A stretch of DNA of 64,000 nucleotides from Diphasiastrum complanatum (GCA_029204225.1 CM055104.1:45391835-45455834); one strand, 5' to 3'. Counted from the first letter of the stretch, positions 20,527 through 32,526 are shown. Made by a program: numbers and translations. The notes: generated by a model from the sequence alone, not told the origin.

Positions 20527-21404
20527 ATGGCTCGGACCAAGCAGACAACACAAGGGCATTCAGGTGGAATACCAACTTCAGGCGTGGGTCAGGGAAATCC
20601 ACAACCACCACCTCGTCCACCACCACCTCCTCCTAGGCCAAGGGGCAGAAGAAGAGACTCATCCTGGCTCAAGGATATTCGAAAGCTTCAGAAGACAAAT
20701 AATCTTCTGATTTCAAAATCTCACATACAGAGGTCCATCGGACAGGTGACAAGAAGTCTATCTACAGATGTGAGATGGACGGTAACGGCAATTGAGGCGC
20801 TGCACACAACATATGAAGATTTCCAGGTGAAATGTTTTTCTAATACTGTTGTTGCAGCTGTCCATGCCAAGAGGGTGACCATCATGTCCAAGGATTTCAA
20901 CATTGTGTTCAGGCTTTGGGACACATATGACAAATTTGTAGAATACTTTAGATCTGTTTCAAATAAGAGGAGGTCTCTTGACCCTCCATCTAAAGCGAGG
21001 ATTTTTCCAAGCCATATCCTCCGAATACTATTATTTCTTCTAGGCATTCTCCTCCTAATTCTCCTCCTAAGTCTCCTTCTCCTTCCACTCCATCTTTAAC
21101 TTCTCCTACTAAATCTTCCTCTCCTAACCAATCTCCACCTCCTAAATCTCCTCCTTCTCCTAAACCCGTAAATATTAGTTCCCCTCCTCCTGTTGTTAGA
21201 AGCAATTTAGATGATTTTATTAGTGTAAAGGTAGAATCAATTTTGAATGACAATTCTTTATGTGGCTTATCAGTGTTACTTCCGTCACCCCCTGCATTTT
21301 CCTTTGTAAATAGTTCTCAATATGTACAGTATAACCAATTGTTAGCATGGTACACTAATTTTTTGAGTCAAAATGCATGTTTTTGTATTAAATTTTTTTT
21401 GTGA
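20527..21404 (+). pseudogene. Histone H3-like gene with proline-rich tail insertions, one frameshift
   Basis: ATG 20527 begins MARTKQT, identical to H3 at its start. Of the modifiable lysines only K4 is kept: positions 9, 14 and 18 become Gly, Ile and Gly. A proline run (residues 25-38) and RGRRR replace the rest of the tail. The fold is clear: LKDIRKLQKTNNLLI (49-62), DVRWTVTAIEALHTTYEDF (81-99), AAVHAKRVTIMSKDF (110-124). RWT, YEDF and KDF recall centromeric H3, but loop 1 is not lengthened. A slip in the T5 run at 21002-21006 closes the frame at 21099; in the shifted frame a Ser/Pro-rich tail of 132 codons stays open to 21404 (KSPSPSTPSLTSPTKS, SILNDNSLCGLS). The original protein was probably about 290 aa. 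It is either a very recent pseudogene or a sequencing slip. Confidence 0.75.
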
Positions 21405-21478
21405 AGCTTGAGAATTTTTACGCAAAAAGTATGTTTTTGGGCAAAATTTAATATTTGCTTCCATGTGTTAGGAGTTTA
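21405..21478 (+). other. Short spacer after the H3-like gene
   Basis: AT-rich; no feature seen. Confidence 0.4.
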
Positions 21479-22472
21479 ACACGCCTCCAATGCTTTGTGC
21501 ACTCCCCCTTAGGGTGCGAATGTGATGAACTCCGATTCCATGTGCTCGTGCTAGGCTAGATGTGATACCTTGTTAAGATGAGATTTTGGACTAATGTGTA
21601 AGCAAGTCTTGCATTCCATGTCATGATCTTGCATAAGGGCTAGATGTGATACCATATCAAGAATGGATTTAAGGACCAATTATTTGAGTACTCAAAGCTT
21701 CTTAGCCACCTCCCAATTGTGTGGGTGTTTCACCAAATATAAATATTTAATGTCCATCCCTATTGAAAGTGGAACTAAGCTAATCAGCTTGTAGATTTGC
21801 TTCTTGGTGTTCATGACTTCAGCTTTTTGTCAAAGAAGCATTGTACTTTATAACATAGTAGCCCAAATGTCTATTGTCTAGAGGACTCTCTTGCATGAAT
21901 GGCCCACAATGCTCAAATTTCAACCGTTGCAAGGTGAATCGGCCTACCTGAAATATTTAGGAATATAAATTCTGTATGCCTAGTCTTCTAGTGAATAGTG
22001 AATAGAGCATGATTGTACTATGATGTGAGGCAACCCTTAAACATATGCGAGAGCATTGCATCTAGAATTTCCTTTCGACTCTCTTTGGCTGCTTGTACTT
22101 GGACATCACTTGGAGGCAATTGTCGAAGGACTTCTTTCAAGCGTTGTCAGCTTCTTGGGTTGATAAATTCTGCAAGAGGATGAGGCTCCAGTCCTGAATT
22201 TATGCGTCAAAGAAGTTTGTATTTGTTAAATCAGATGTTGTCTTAGACTGGATACATAACTCTCGAAGAATCACTATGGATCATCCTTTACCTACCTTGG
22301 ATGGACTTATGATCTGCTCATACAGGCACAGGATGGGTGAATTGGGTATGTTAAGATTCTGCATGCGCTCGCTCGCTCATTGTGGACGGAATTGATGCAA
22401 TTCGATTTATTTGATATCAATTCACAGGCTAAGGAATAGCTGCAGGAAGACAGATGATGGTACTGGAGCGGT
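21479..22472 (+). repeat. 5' flank of F-box/kelch copy 1 (duplicated with 41271-42526)
   Basis: This non-coding stretch aligns by eye with the 5' flank of the second F-box/kelch gene. Shared strings include TTCTTAGCCACCTCCCAA against ATCCTAGCCACCTCTAAA, TGATTGTACTA, GGTTCTGCAAGAGG-like sequence and GCATGCGCTC just upstream of the ATG. The duplication therefore includes about 1 kb of upstream DNA, probably with the promoter. Small insertions and deletions are frequent. Confidence 0.7.
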
Positions 22473-23570
22473 ATGGAGTCCACAGAGCTCATCCCAGGAT
22501 TATAAGAAGAAATTGCATGGACGTGCTTTGTCAAAGTATCTTATGAATGGCATCCTCAGATGCAGGCAGTCTGCCGCAGATGGAAGGCAGTTGTGAGAAG
22601 CAAGGAGTTCTATGAAGCTCGCAAGAGGGCAGGCTCTTCAAGACAGTGTGTGTGCATGGTTCAAGCACTGCCTCCATCCTCCACAGCCCGCATCGCTAAA
22701 GTTGCTGGAACATCCACACCGCCTTTAAGTATTAGCATCTATGACTTGCATCAACGTTCCTGGATGAGACTCTGGCCTGTGCCTGAATTCTCACAAGCAG
22801 GTGCGCCTCTCTTCAGCCAGTGCGTCTACAGTAATGGCAAGCTCATCTTGCTGGGAGGATGGAACCCCACGAGTTATGCAGCTATAAGATCCGTGTATAT
22901 CTTCGATTTCTTCAGTAGGAAATGGTGCCGTGGATCAGACATGCTGAGCACGCGCTCCTTCTTCGCATGCGGTACAGTCGATGGCCTCGTCTTTGTGGCT
23001 GGTGGGCATGATGACAAGAAGGATGCTCTGGCTACAGCAGAGATGTACTCCGTAGAGGATGATAGCTGGAGAGAGCTTCCTAAGATGAGCGAGGAGCGCG
23101 ATGAGTGTGGGGGATTTGAGCTGAATGGAAAATTTTACGTGGTGAGCGGCTATCACACCCAAACTCAGGGACAGTTTGTAAAGAGTGGGGAGGTGTTTGA
23201 TCCAAGGGTGGGAAATTGGACTAGGATTGAGAATGTATGGATGAAAGCTAGTTGCAGCGCCACAATAACAGCTGTTGCTTGTGGCCAGCTCTATGATTTC
23301 AGTGGACAAGAAGTGCTGCGCTACGACGCTGATCTCAATTCGTGGATGGTGGTGGACGCCATTCCAGAAGGCAGAACCGTGGCAGCTTGCACTACCTCCG
23401 CCTCGGATTGCATCGTAGTGGCCACTACATCTTGCAACGTTGATATGATATTCAATTACAAGCTATTCCTCTACAAACCAAGCCTTGTCAAGGATTCTCT
23501 GTGGACTAAAATTGAGAGCGAGGAGGATTTCTCGTGTTTGATTCAAGGCTTGTGCACAGTTGAGCTTTGA
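22473..23570 (+). pseudogene. F-box/kelch-repeat gene, copy 1, with nonsense codon in the F-box
   Basis: Aligned with the intact copy at 42527, the ATG is at 22473, and codon 11 is TAA (22503-22505) where the other copy has CCC (Pro). The frame is otherwise open to 23570. An internal ATG at 22560 would give a 336-aa protein that keeps QAVCRRWKAVVRS, the end of the F-box, and all kelch repeats (LLGGWNPTSYAAIRS, FVAGGHDDKKDALAT, ERDECGGF, VVSGYHTQTQGQF). It would lack the Skp1-contacting first half. KFB/KMD proteins are SCF substrate receptors, and a receptor without an F-box would bind substrate without ubiquitylating it. It is either a young pseudogene or a truncated kelch protein; I favour pseudogene because the lesion is a plain nonsense codon. 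Confidence 0.82.
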
Positions 23571-23990
23571 ATGAGCCCAAAACAAAATTTGGTTTAGAAA
23601 ACCTGTCAAACCACTTTGTTGTGGTTTGTTCAATCATCTGTAGATGATTAGCAATTGTGATATAAGAGTATAGAATATGAAAGGTAGTCTTTAACAATCC
23701 GCAACTCAATTGATTGAGATGCCAAGTAATGAAAATCTAAACTTGAAAATTGACTTGATTGATTGTGAGTGTGAATGTTCTTTTAGTACTATTCTTTCTT
23801 CCCAAATGATTTGTTTTGTTTGAAAGGCACAATCAAAGATCAAGAAATAAGTATTCCGGTGTACTGATTTTATTTATTCATGTCTTGTGTAGAAATTCAG
23901 CTTGGAAACTGAAGCCGACAAACATAGGATATAAAGTACATCTTTAGGATGTAGAACAACTGATCAGACAAATCTTGATTCTACCGACAA
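23571..23990 (+). other. 3' flank of F-box/kelch copy 1
   Basis: No coding sequence recognised. It would hold the 3' UTR. The next copia relic begins near 23990. Confidence 0.4.
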
Positions 23991-26830
23991 AGCTCGTAGT
24001 TTACTTAACAAAGGATGAGAAAGAAACGAACGCGAACTCAAAACTTTTTCTATTCGTGACCAACTCGAAAGAATTCGTGAAAGATTTGTGAAACAGTGTC
24101 TTGTGGAAGCTTGTGGCTTTCTTGTTGAAGCTCGAAAGATTCGCGAACAGAATCTTGTCACGAAATTTTTCTGTTTCTTGTTCAAGCCTCAGATGTCGCG
24201 AAATTGTCGCGAACAATTCGCAAAATCTTCTGGACTTTTCTTCAAGCTCACCTGTCGCGAAACTATCTCGAACAGTTCGCGAAATATTCTAGCTTCCTTC
24301 AAGCTCAAGAATTGTCATCTGTCGCGAATGATTCGCAAATGATTAAAATGTCGCGAAGAGCCAAGTGTAGCGAACAATTCGCAAAATACAAAGCTGAAAC
24401 AAAGAGACAGACTGTCGTGAAATATTCACAAATAGAATTTATTCGACTCTAGAAACCAAAACGTTGTTGAATATCAACCGTCAAAACGATTGGATTCTAT
24501 TATAGAAGGAAAAAGGCCAAAGGACTTATCTTGAACAATATAAATACATGTGCACTTATAGTAATAAAATACTCTCAAATTCAAGCTCAAACTTAAACTC
24601 AGACTGACTTATTTATTTATGCACTTGCGCACTTACGTACTCTTTGTAAAAGAGATACCACAAGGCAGCAAGAAAAATGTATATTGATTCAGACTCAAAA
24701 TTACAAAAATTCATTTTTTGATCAAAGTTTCAGTCATTTATCTGATTATCTAATTGTCTATCACATTCACGCATATATTTCCAATTTTCGCACTCATATT
24801 TTTGCACGCATAATTAAATCATAATAGAACTGCTCTATTAGTACATAGATCATATTCAGGCATGATTAAAAATGCTGATATTGATATGATTTATGCAACC
24901 TCTAATCGCGTTCTCTAAGGAAGAATTTGCAGAACCTTTCTAATACTTCGTGAATGAATGGAGAAAAATGACAAGCTATAGCAATTATTGCATCTTCAGT
25001 GCATGACGACATAATGCTAGATCTTTTATCAATTTAAAATGCGAAAGAATTGTGGAAAGAACTACAAACCAAGAATGAGACTCGATCTCGAATATATTGT
25101 TGATGATTTGCAGTTCACGTGTCCAAAATTCACACAAAAGGACATATTTGAATTCCGACAAGAGATGATTAAGATTTTCTCACTGATGCAACATCGGTGA
25201 CAATGGAACAAGAAGCTAGGGAGCTTGCACTTGAAAACGTTACTGAAAAAGAAATTTATATAGAGAAATAGATAGATGGTCTTATTGAAAGGCCAATATA
25301 GTTATATTGGATAGAAATATGTACTTCAAAAACTTACATTCAATGTATACAAATCATGACCCTTTCGAGTCTTTTGATATTCGATTGTTGCTATTTCCAT
25401 CTTTTGATATTCAATTGTTGCTATTTCTATCTTTTGATATCCATCTTTAGGGAGATGTAATTGTATATTGTACATCTTCCATAGGACCAATTGACTTACC
25501 TACAATGGGACGGCAAAGACCTGACCACATTCGTGCGAAAGATAAAGCATTTGTTTATTTCTTCGTAGAATTCCGGCAACCAAAAATGCGATCTCAAAGG
25601 AAAAGCAGCTTAGCTATTTTCTTCGCACCCTACCCAAGTCACTCCACACAACTCAAACTTTACTGGCGAAATATTCGATAATGACACTTCAAAAAGTGAT
25701 AGATGGAGTCAAAAAGGAAGTAGAAGCACACGAACACTATGATGACAATGGTGATTCCAAAAAAGCTCTTTTCACTCAGAAGAATAAATCTTCTAAGAAG
25801 TCTAAGTCTAAGAGGGAGCCGTTTAAGAAGAATGGAAATTGTTTAGACGAATCAAAGACAAATGATTGACAACCTGGAAAGCAGCAGAAAAATTTTGGTG
25901 AAAAGAAGATCTGAACAGATGCAAAAAATTAGGTCATATAGAAGACAAATGTTGGTTAGATCCAAAGATTGAATGCATTCATTGTCATAAATGGGGTCAT
26001 GCAATATTATCGAGTTTACATACCCGAAAGTGGAAAAGTAAAAGTTGTACGAGATGTAAAATTTGATGAGTCAAAGTACATAGCAGACAATGACTTAGTC
26101 GGCTATGAAATTCTCAAGAGTTATTATGAGTTACCATCTATAGAAGTAAAGCAAGTAGATGACAAAAAAAAAATTACCATTGTGATTTAGAGGGAGTTCA
26201 ATTTCGAGAACTGGAAAGAATCGAAATACCAGATCGAATTCAAGCAAAACAGGTCGAAACTGAAGATGCGCCTTTGAATTCGAGACCTATACAGACTGTG
26301 AGAAGATCTGAAAGGTAGCGCAAAACCAATAAGGTTTGGTCATGATGAATTCTGTGGCTTCACTAACGAACCTCAGACATTCGAAGAAGCTATTGACGGA
26401 CCAAATAAAGATCGTTGGATTCAAGCAATGTAGGACGAAATGTCATCCATGTATAAGAACAATGTATCGACACTTGCACCTGTACTTGATGGAAGGAAAC
26501 ATACTGAGCCAATTAAATCAGAATCTAGGATGATAACATAGCTCTAGAATCTATGAGTTACCATCTATAGCATTCGCAGTATACAGACTGAGCCAATTAA
26601 ATCAGAATCTAGGATCGTTACATTGGAAGCTAGCAAAGAGAGTAGTTCAATATCTCCAGGAAACAAAAGACTATGGACTGTGTTATTCAAAGGAAACTGG
26701 ATTTTACATCGAATCGAATCTTACAGTGACACAAGTTGGGCATCCATGAAGGATGAATAGAATTTTGTCGCGAAATTTTTCTGTTTCTTGTTCAAGCCTC
26801 AGATGTCGCAAAATTGGCACAAACAAACTG
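23990..26830 (+). mobile_element. Degenerate copia element of the B family, with TCGCGA-rich LTR
   Basis: The LTR-like part (about 23990-24880) holds seven TCGCGA palindromes (24141, 24196, 24207, 24255, 24277, 24322, 24351) and a TATA-like AATATAAATACATG near 24537. Gag relics follow: KGKLIKELWKELQTK-like sequence near 25045, a Lys-rich segment at 25681-25869, and a double knuckle at 25920-26000 with linker WLDPKIE as in element B. A post-integrase fragment (YYRVYIPESGKVKVVRDVKFDE, 25990-26060) follows. An RT start (EAIDGPNKDRWIQAM, near 26390) and an RNase H fragment (RVVQYLQETKDYGLCYS, near 26640) are joined with the catalytic RT missing. Positions 26760-26822 repeat 24151-24215, a piece of the LTR. 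Stops are abundant. Confidence 0.7.
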
Positions 26831-27359
26831 GATAGTCGATTAGTTGATGTGATAACAAAACTTATTCACTACTATCACAAGTATATCTATATTAGTATTC
26901 ACAAGTGTGGAAAATGAATGACGATTCCGATTGCTATTTAAATTCAAAAATTGTAGATCATAATAAGTGAGAATAACAAAATCAGTAGAACAAGATAAAT
27001 AGTGAAAGTAGTCTGTATTGAAGATGATGAATTATAGATGTTTGATGCTTCCACTGTCTACTTTGATTGCACTATGATAATAACACATCTTATTTTGCTA
27101 TAAATTTCACTCTTACACAAACTATAATTGCGATAGCTTATTGCTAATCAATCTATTCCTATAGTGATATAGAGAAGAAAAGAAGAAAAATGAAATTGAA
27201 CTTCAACTTAACAACTTGAAAATAATATGATTTACTTACAGTTTTTGATGGCACAGCCCCCCTATTGGAATGCATCATTTATTGATGTAGCATGGGCTAT
27301 GGGATTGGACCTGAAATGTAGCAGATAAGGCTCTACTATTCAATTTGTTGTAGTTGAGT
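26831..27359 (+). other. AT-rich interval without recognised gene
   Basis: No open reading frame with recognisable motifs on either strand. Confidence 0.45.
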
Positions 27360-28020
27360 TTGGAACTCTTAATAGTCTATCAACTTCTGGTCGATTCGAT
27401 TACTATTCGATAATTTCTTGAATTTTAAACCATTTCGACGATACGTGTATTTTTTTATAAATGGCTTTGATACCTTCGACACTGTCTTGATAATGCGAAT
27501 AAAACTATAGGACAATTCCTCAGTGCAAATGAATTTAAGAATGAAATCTAACACTCTCACTTAATGTGAGCATACTGGTAGACTTAGAATGATTGTCGAA
27601 TGCTAATGCCTTTGAAAATATATCTATTATCATGCAAAAGATTAAAATAATCTCCCTTTCAAGTACTTTGTCTCTAAAAAATGGTACTTTATTTCAATGT
27701 GCTTGCTACGAGAATTATACTTGAGATTAATAGGCAAAGTATTTGTACTCTAATTGTCTCAAAATATGGAAGTAGCTTCTAACTGAATACGATTAATGTC
27801 TGAATATAGATGCCTTAACTAGATAGCTTTCTTTACAGCATGTGCAGCAGCAATGGATTCATGTCGAAGATAATGCAGTAGAATTCTGCTTCTTGCTATT
27901 CAAGAGACAAGACCCTTATTGAAAACAAAGACTTAACATGTTGTCAACTTTCTCATGTCAATATATCAAATCCAATCTGCATTTGTAAAGCCTTGAAAAA
28001 AATTAATATGTTCATTAGAA
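27360..28020 (-). pseudogene. Copia RNase H relic
   Basis: On the minus strand degraded but recognisable copia RNase H appears: YIAAAHAVKKAIWLRHLYSD (with one stop), then NRIQLEATSIF, then YNSRSKHIEIKYHFLETKYL, the last being the conserved KHIEIKYHF block. Stops and frame changes are frequent. No LTR could be assigned. Opposite in strand to the preceding copia relic, so a separate insertion. Confidence 0.7.
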
Positions 28021-29040
28021 TCATCATTCAAATCTCCACCATAAACGCGAAATCTTTTGAAATGAGAAATGACCAAGGATCTAATTTTTGTTGAAGCCCT
28101 TCCAATTTTTTTGAAATTCACATAAATTTTGAATCATCAATTTAAACATTGATTGACTATTTTGTAAGATGTTCATTTTGTAAATGTTTAAAATTTAGAT
28201 GTAGTGATGCAAAATATTAAAAGAAATTCACATTCAAATCGCTCAAAAATAAAAATATTAGTTTTGTGTAATTTGTTAATATGAAAAGTATTTGTTAAAT
28301 TAAGTGAATGTAAAATTTTTAAAAAATAAATTTTTTTCTTTGAAAGTCAACAATTTTTTTTTTGAAAACTTGTATGCAATCTAATGTTAATATACTAACA
28401 TTCAAATAAATATACAAAATCGTACAAAGGGTGTAGGGTCTCCTTTGTACAAACTTGGAGATTTCTCTTGCATCGCCTTGTTGAATTGTATAGAAACAAA
28501 GGAGATCATCAACAGAGTTGGAAACAAAAGTCTCTTTAGGATCATCTTCAACACCAGAGTCCCCAGTCTTTTGTGTTTTCCTCTATGTTACATCCATGTC
28601 CAGTATGTGGGATTCAGAATAATTCTTGACATGGATAGCCGATCACACTGGTTATTAGTTATGCCTCATCATTTCGGGCATGGCCAGTAATGTAATTAAT
28701 AATCTTATGATGACCCAGACATAGGAGCCCTTGAATGGTGTTTGATTGTTATAATGCAAGAATAGGAGGTCAATTGCTTATTCAGGTTGCATGGGAATAT
28801 TAAGAGAAATATTCTCTTCTCTTGGGGGAGAATATATACTAGTGGAAACTCACCCATCTACCTATTGGATTTTCTTATCCATGAAGCCAGGAGCCCCTCC
28901 TCTCTTTCATTCATTCACCTTGGCATAGGGGTGAACTAGTTAGGGTTTACGATTGTCCAATTGGATAGCTATTGAGTTTCATGTGCATTTGCATCGAAGT
29001 ATGCTATCCGAGCCATCTTGACTCAGCCATGAAAACACAA
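28021..29040 (+). other. Interval without recognised gene
   Basis: 28040-28400 is strongly AT-rich. 28410-29040 has an 81-codon ORF (28445-28690) without familiar motifs. A few codons before 29060 already belong to the gypsy RNase H relic that follows. Confidence 0.45.
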
Positions 29041-29049
29041 AAAAGATTT

Positions 29050-29345
29050 TCCAATAGCGACAGCTCAACGATGCAGAAATGAACTACTCAACAATGAAGC
29101 AGGAGGCATTGGCAATGATTTTAGCGGTCAAGAAATTTAGACATTATTTAATGGCCACCCACTTTGCATTTTATAAGGACCATCAATCCTTGTTATACTA
29201 GGGAACAAGACCTGCAACATCGGAAGAATCACTAGATGGTTGCTCTTGTTGTTGGACTTTGATTTTAAGATCGTTGTACGCAAGAGAAAACAACACTATA
29301 TGGCTGATGATCATGTGTCAGAATCAAAGAATCTAATCTGTTTTA
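29050..29345 (+). pseudogene. Gypsy RNase H fragment
   Basis: The plus strand reads RQLNDAEMNYSTMKQEALAM and ILAVKKFRHYLMATHF, then, after a stop and a frame change, GRITRWLLLLLDFDFKIVVR and KRKQHYMADDHVS. These are the standard gypsy RNase H signatures. Flanking RT and integrase are absent. Confidence 0.8.
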
Positions 29346-29394
29346 GGGTTTAACGTTTGAGTATATTAAACTAAGCTTACGTTTAATTTGGTTT

Positions 29395-30735
29395 ATGAAC
29401 TATGTAGGTTTAATAACATCAGGTTACAATGCATCTTATATTTGTGGACCACTTTTGGAGGGTCGACATAGCATAAATATGTTAAAAAAAGTGGTGTACG
29501 AAAATCATCGCAAATACTTGCCGCTTGATCATCCTTTCCGAAGGTTGAATAGGCGATTTTTTTGGAGGGCGAGGAGATAATTCTCTAACTACACCACCAC
29601 CCTCACGCATGGGTGTAGCGGAATGGCATGGTGAATGGCTTAAACATCACGACGTTAATTCTTCATGGAATGAATCCATTGATGGTATGAAACGGTTGTC
29701 TATTTTTTATAAATTACCCTATTGGAGAAATTTATTGATAAACCATCTATTGGATCCTATGCACATATTCAAAAACATCAGTGAATCCTTATGGAACCAT
29801 ATCATTGGCATAAAAGACAACTCCGCAGCTCGTAAAGATCTACAAGCGTCCAATGTGACAAGACCCTATTGGATTCAATACACCGAAGATGGAGATGAGA
29901 TTCTACCTAGCGTGTCGTGGATTCTTACAAAAGAGCAACTCTCATATGTTAAACATGTCATAAAACAAATGAGAACTCCAATAGGCTATGCACATTCGTT
30001 TTGCAAATCATTTACCAAAGATGGAAAATTAAGTGGATTGAAATCACATGATTGGCATAAGATGTTGCAATTCATACTTCCACTTTCTATTCGAGGTCTC
30101 TTCAACGATAACGTACGAAATACGCTTTACAAATTGTCATCGATGATTAGGTTTGTATATTTCTTTTAGCACTTGTATAAATATGTGTTATTTCAATAAT
30201 TTTATGTGTTACACAACCTTATGTACTATCAATCTTGCAGGTGGATTTCCTCAAAAGAAATAAAAAATAGTGAATTGGATTCCATGAAAATCCAAATGAT
30301 TGAAATGGTATGTTTGTTGGAAAGAGATTTTCCAACTTCCTTTTTGGATATACAAGATCATCTTCTAGTGCATTTGGTCAAAGAAGTACCAATTGCAGGA
30401 CCTATGCACACGAGATGGATGTTCTACCTTGAGCGCTTTATGAAAGTTTTGAAGGGCTTTGTGAGACAAAAGGCAAGGCTAGAAGGTAGCATTGCAGAAA
30501 GTTGGCTTGTACAGGAATCTTACAATGGCATCCTGCAAGTCCAAAAATGTGGTGTGAAGAAGGAGATGAACGTGTTAAAGGTGAAGTACCACAAGGAAAT
30601 GGTGTGCAAAAGAGACTTTCACCTCAATTAAAAGAGAAAATTGACACATTCATATTATATAATTGTGGACAAATGAAAAAGTGGATTTCAAGGTATGAAA
30701 AAGCCAAAAAGGAAAGAAACATAACATTGAAATGA
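29395..30735 (+). pseudogene. TNP2-like transposase with DUF4218 segment
   Basis: The first part has YENHRKYLPLDHPFRR, the conserved TNP2 segment before the DDE domain. After a frameshift, 29609-30150 encodes NHLLDPMHIFKNISESLWNH, close to the HxLDVMHIEKN signature of plant TNP2, then GLKSHDWHKMLQFILPLSIR. An intron of 90 bp with donor GTTTGT and acceptor TTGCAG keeps the frame (MIR/WISSKEI). The DUF4218-type continuation FLDIQDHLLVHLVKEVPIAG and HTRWMFYLERFMKVLKGFV follows. After another frame change DERVKGEVPQGNGVQKRLS appears. The enzyme would cut and join CACTA ends; this copy is broken. Confidence 0.86.
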
Positions 30736-30992
30736 AGAAGAAATATCAATCGAAGAAGAAGGAGGGCATTGGAGAACGACGAACCTTTGGAGCCTTTACC
30801 TGCAAAATGCACTCGTGAATTTTTTTGATATGATGAAAACGGAGAGGAAGTGACCAAATTAGAATGGGAATCTGTTCATGGATGTGGATGGAAGGTTAGT
30901 GTAATATTGTTGTGTGAAGTTTTGTTTTTGTACTACTCAATATATGAATAGTATTTCTAATTACACACATTTGTTTTTTTTTTGTGTTTTAG

Positions 30993-31350
30993 TATAAATC
31001 ATACACTGCCATGTGGGCATATGGACACCATTACCATGTTGAGAGAGTTGACAACAAGCGACGTACATATGATTGTGGTATAATGGCCAACTTTCAACAA
31101 GAGAGTCGTTCTAGTGCGAGGGACCCTAATGTCATTTCGGGCGACCTAGACTATGTCGCACATTGCAACATATTTATGAAGTCAATTACGAGACTAGCGG
31201 CCAATACTTTATTTTTGACATAAGATGGTTTAAGGTCATCTATCATGGAAGCAACGCCACGATTAGAAATGATAACTCAAAGTTTTTCGGAATCGACTCA
31301 ACAAAATGTATATCGATGGACTCTCATCACACTTTAGTATTGCCATGACA
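30993..31350 (+). pseudogene. DUF4216-like segment of the CACTA relic
   Basis: After the intron at 30895-30992 (GTTAGT...TTTTAG) the frame reads YKSYTAMWAYGHHYHVERVD, then DCGIMANFQQESRSSARDP and, after a one-base slip near 31165, IYEVNYETSGQYFIFDIRWF. This resembles the DUF4216 region found behind TNP2 in plant CACTA elements. An acceptor-like TTTGGCAG at 31450 leads to HPNRIDPRWWYVIQ. Confidence 0.75.
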
Positions 31351-31880
31351 AAGTGAGACTCTAAAATTTCAATGTCATTAATATTTGGAATCCAATTATT
31401 TATGTATCAATCTTATAACACTAAATTAATTTTTTTTAATTCTTTGGCAGATTATATTCCATCCAAATCGAATAGACCCAAGATGGTGGTATGTGATCCA
31501 ACTTAATGCAAGAAAATGACGTGTGTTTTAAGGAAAAGATATTGTTGAATTGGATACACACGACGAACCACCATCCAATTTTGGCGACGTTTTGGAAGAA
31601 CCTGAACCACTCATCCAAACTCCAAATGATGTCGAAATGATGGGAGAAGAACGTACAAATGGAAATGTTGAGATTCCTATGATCGTACAAGACCAAATTG
31701 GGAGAAATTTGAGGCCCTGACATTTGGATGAGATAGAATTAGAAGAGGAGGAGATTGAATATGAGGGTAGTTCACATCATCAAAGAGACACGATCGAAAA
31801 TTTATGATTATACCTAGACCTAGATTCAGATGAGTGTCAAGACTTGTGTGATGACAAAAATGATGTAAATGATGAGAATG

Positions 31881-32429
31881 ATCTATGATTATTTATACTT
31901 AAATTCACTTGCGGTTATGTCCCATTCATAATGTCACCACATATTCCCTTCTTGCGGCGTGTAGGTTTTTCCATGCAAGTTGGAATGATTAGAACCTCAC
32001 CTTTAATGGGAGAAAGTAAGGGCTACACACCTTTCTAGGATTGGGAATTTTAATTATCTACATTTCACCTTTGCTATTAACTAATTGCTCGTTTATGCGA
32101 TAAAATACGACATTGCTTTGAACAAAATGAAAATTATGAATTACATTTGATTTCTTACTATGTTAGATAACATATTTTAATAATAAAACAAATTGAGACA
32201 ACACAAACTCACCGGTAAACTCACTCAAAGCTTAAGTGCAAACGTGCAATTGCTCACTCTTTAAACGCTTGCTCTCTTTTTTTTGAATATTTTTGTCACA
32301 TGCACAAGCAATTAAAAAATAATACTATATTACACAACTAAACCATGAATTACTGAACCATCAACTGAACCATCTAGTCATCTATTGCTCTAAATCTTAA
32401 TCAAAACACTCACACACACACACATACAC

Positions 32430-32432
<3 letters not shown>
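31881..32432 (+). other. AT-rich interval without recognised gene
   Basis: No gene seen. Ends in short CA-rich sequence before the (TC)n tract. Confidence 0.45.

Positions 32433-32522
<90 letters not shown>
32433..32522 (+). repeat. (TC)n microsatellite, about 45 units
   Basis: Uninterrupted TC dinucleotides over 90 bp. Confidence 0.97.

Positions 32523-32526
<4 letters not shown>

Larger units (their letters stand above)
29395..31880 (+). mobile_element. CACTA (En/Spm) transposon relic with TNP2-like transposase
   Basis: Coding relics follow in CACTA order: TNP2 core, DUF4218-like region and DUF4216-like region, with two introns that have proper ends (30151-30240 and 30895-30992). I could not find the terminal CACTA inverted repeats on either side, so ends are approximate. 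The tail 31440-31880 encodes acidic stretches (DEIELEEEEIEYEG) with stops. Frameshifts near 29560 and 30530 and several stops make it inactive. Confidence 0.85.

Noticed and set aside
20527-21099. Calling the H3-like gene a bona fide CENH3
   Set aside because: RWT, YEDF and KDF fit CENH3, but loop 1 is not lengthened, the N-terminus is ARTKQT and there is a long C-terminal extension. The evidence supports only H3-like.
6422-21404. H3-like genes as part of an endogenous giant-virus insertion
   Set aside because: Giant viruses can carry histones, but no viral core genes are seen, and the neighbouring genes have spliceosomal introns.
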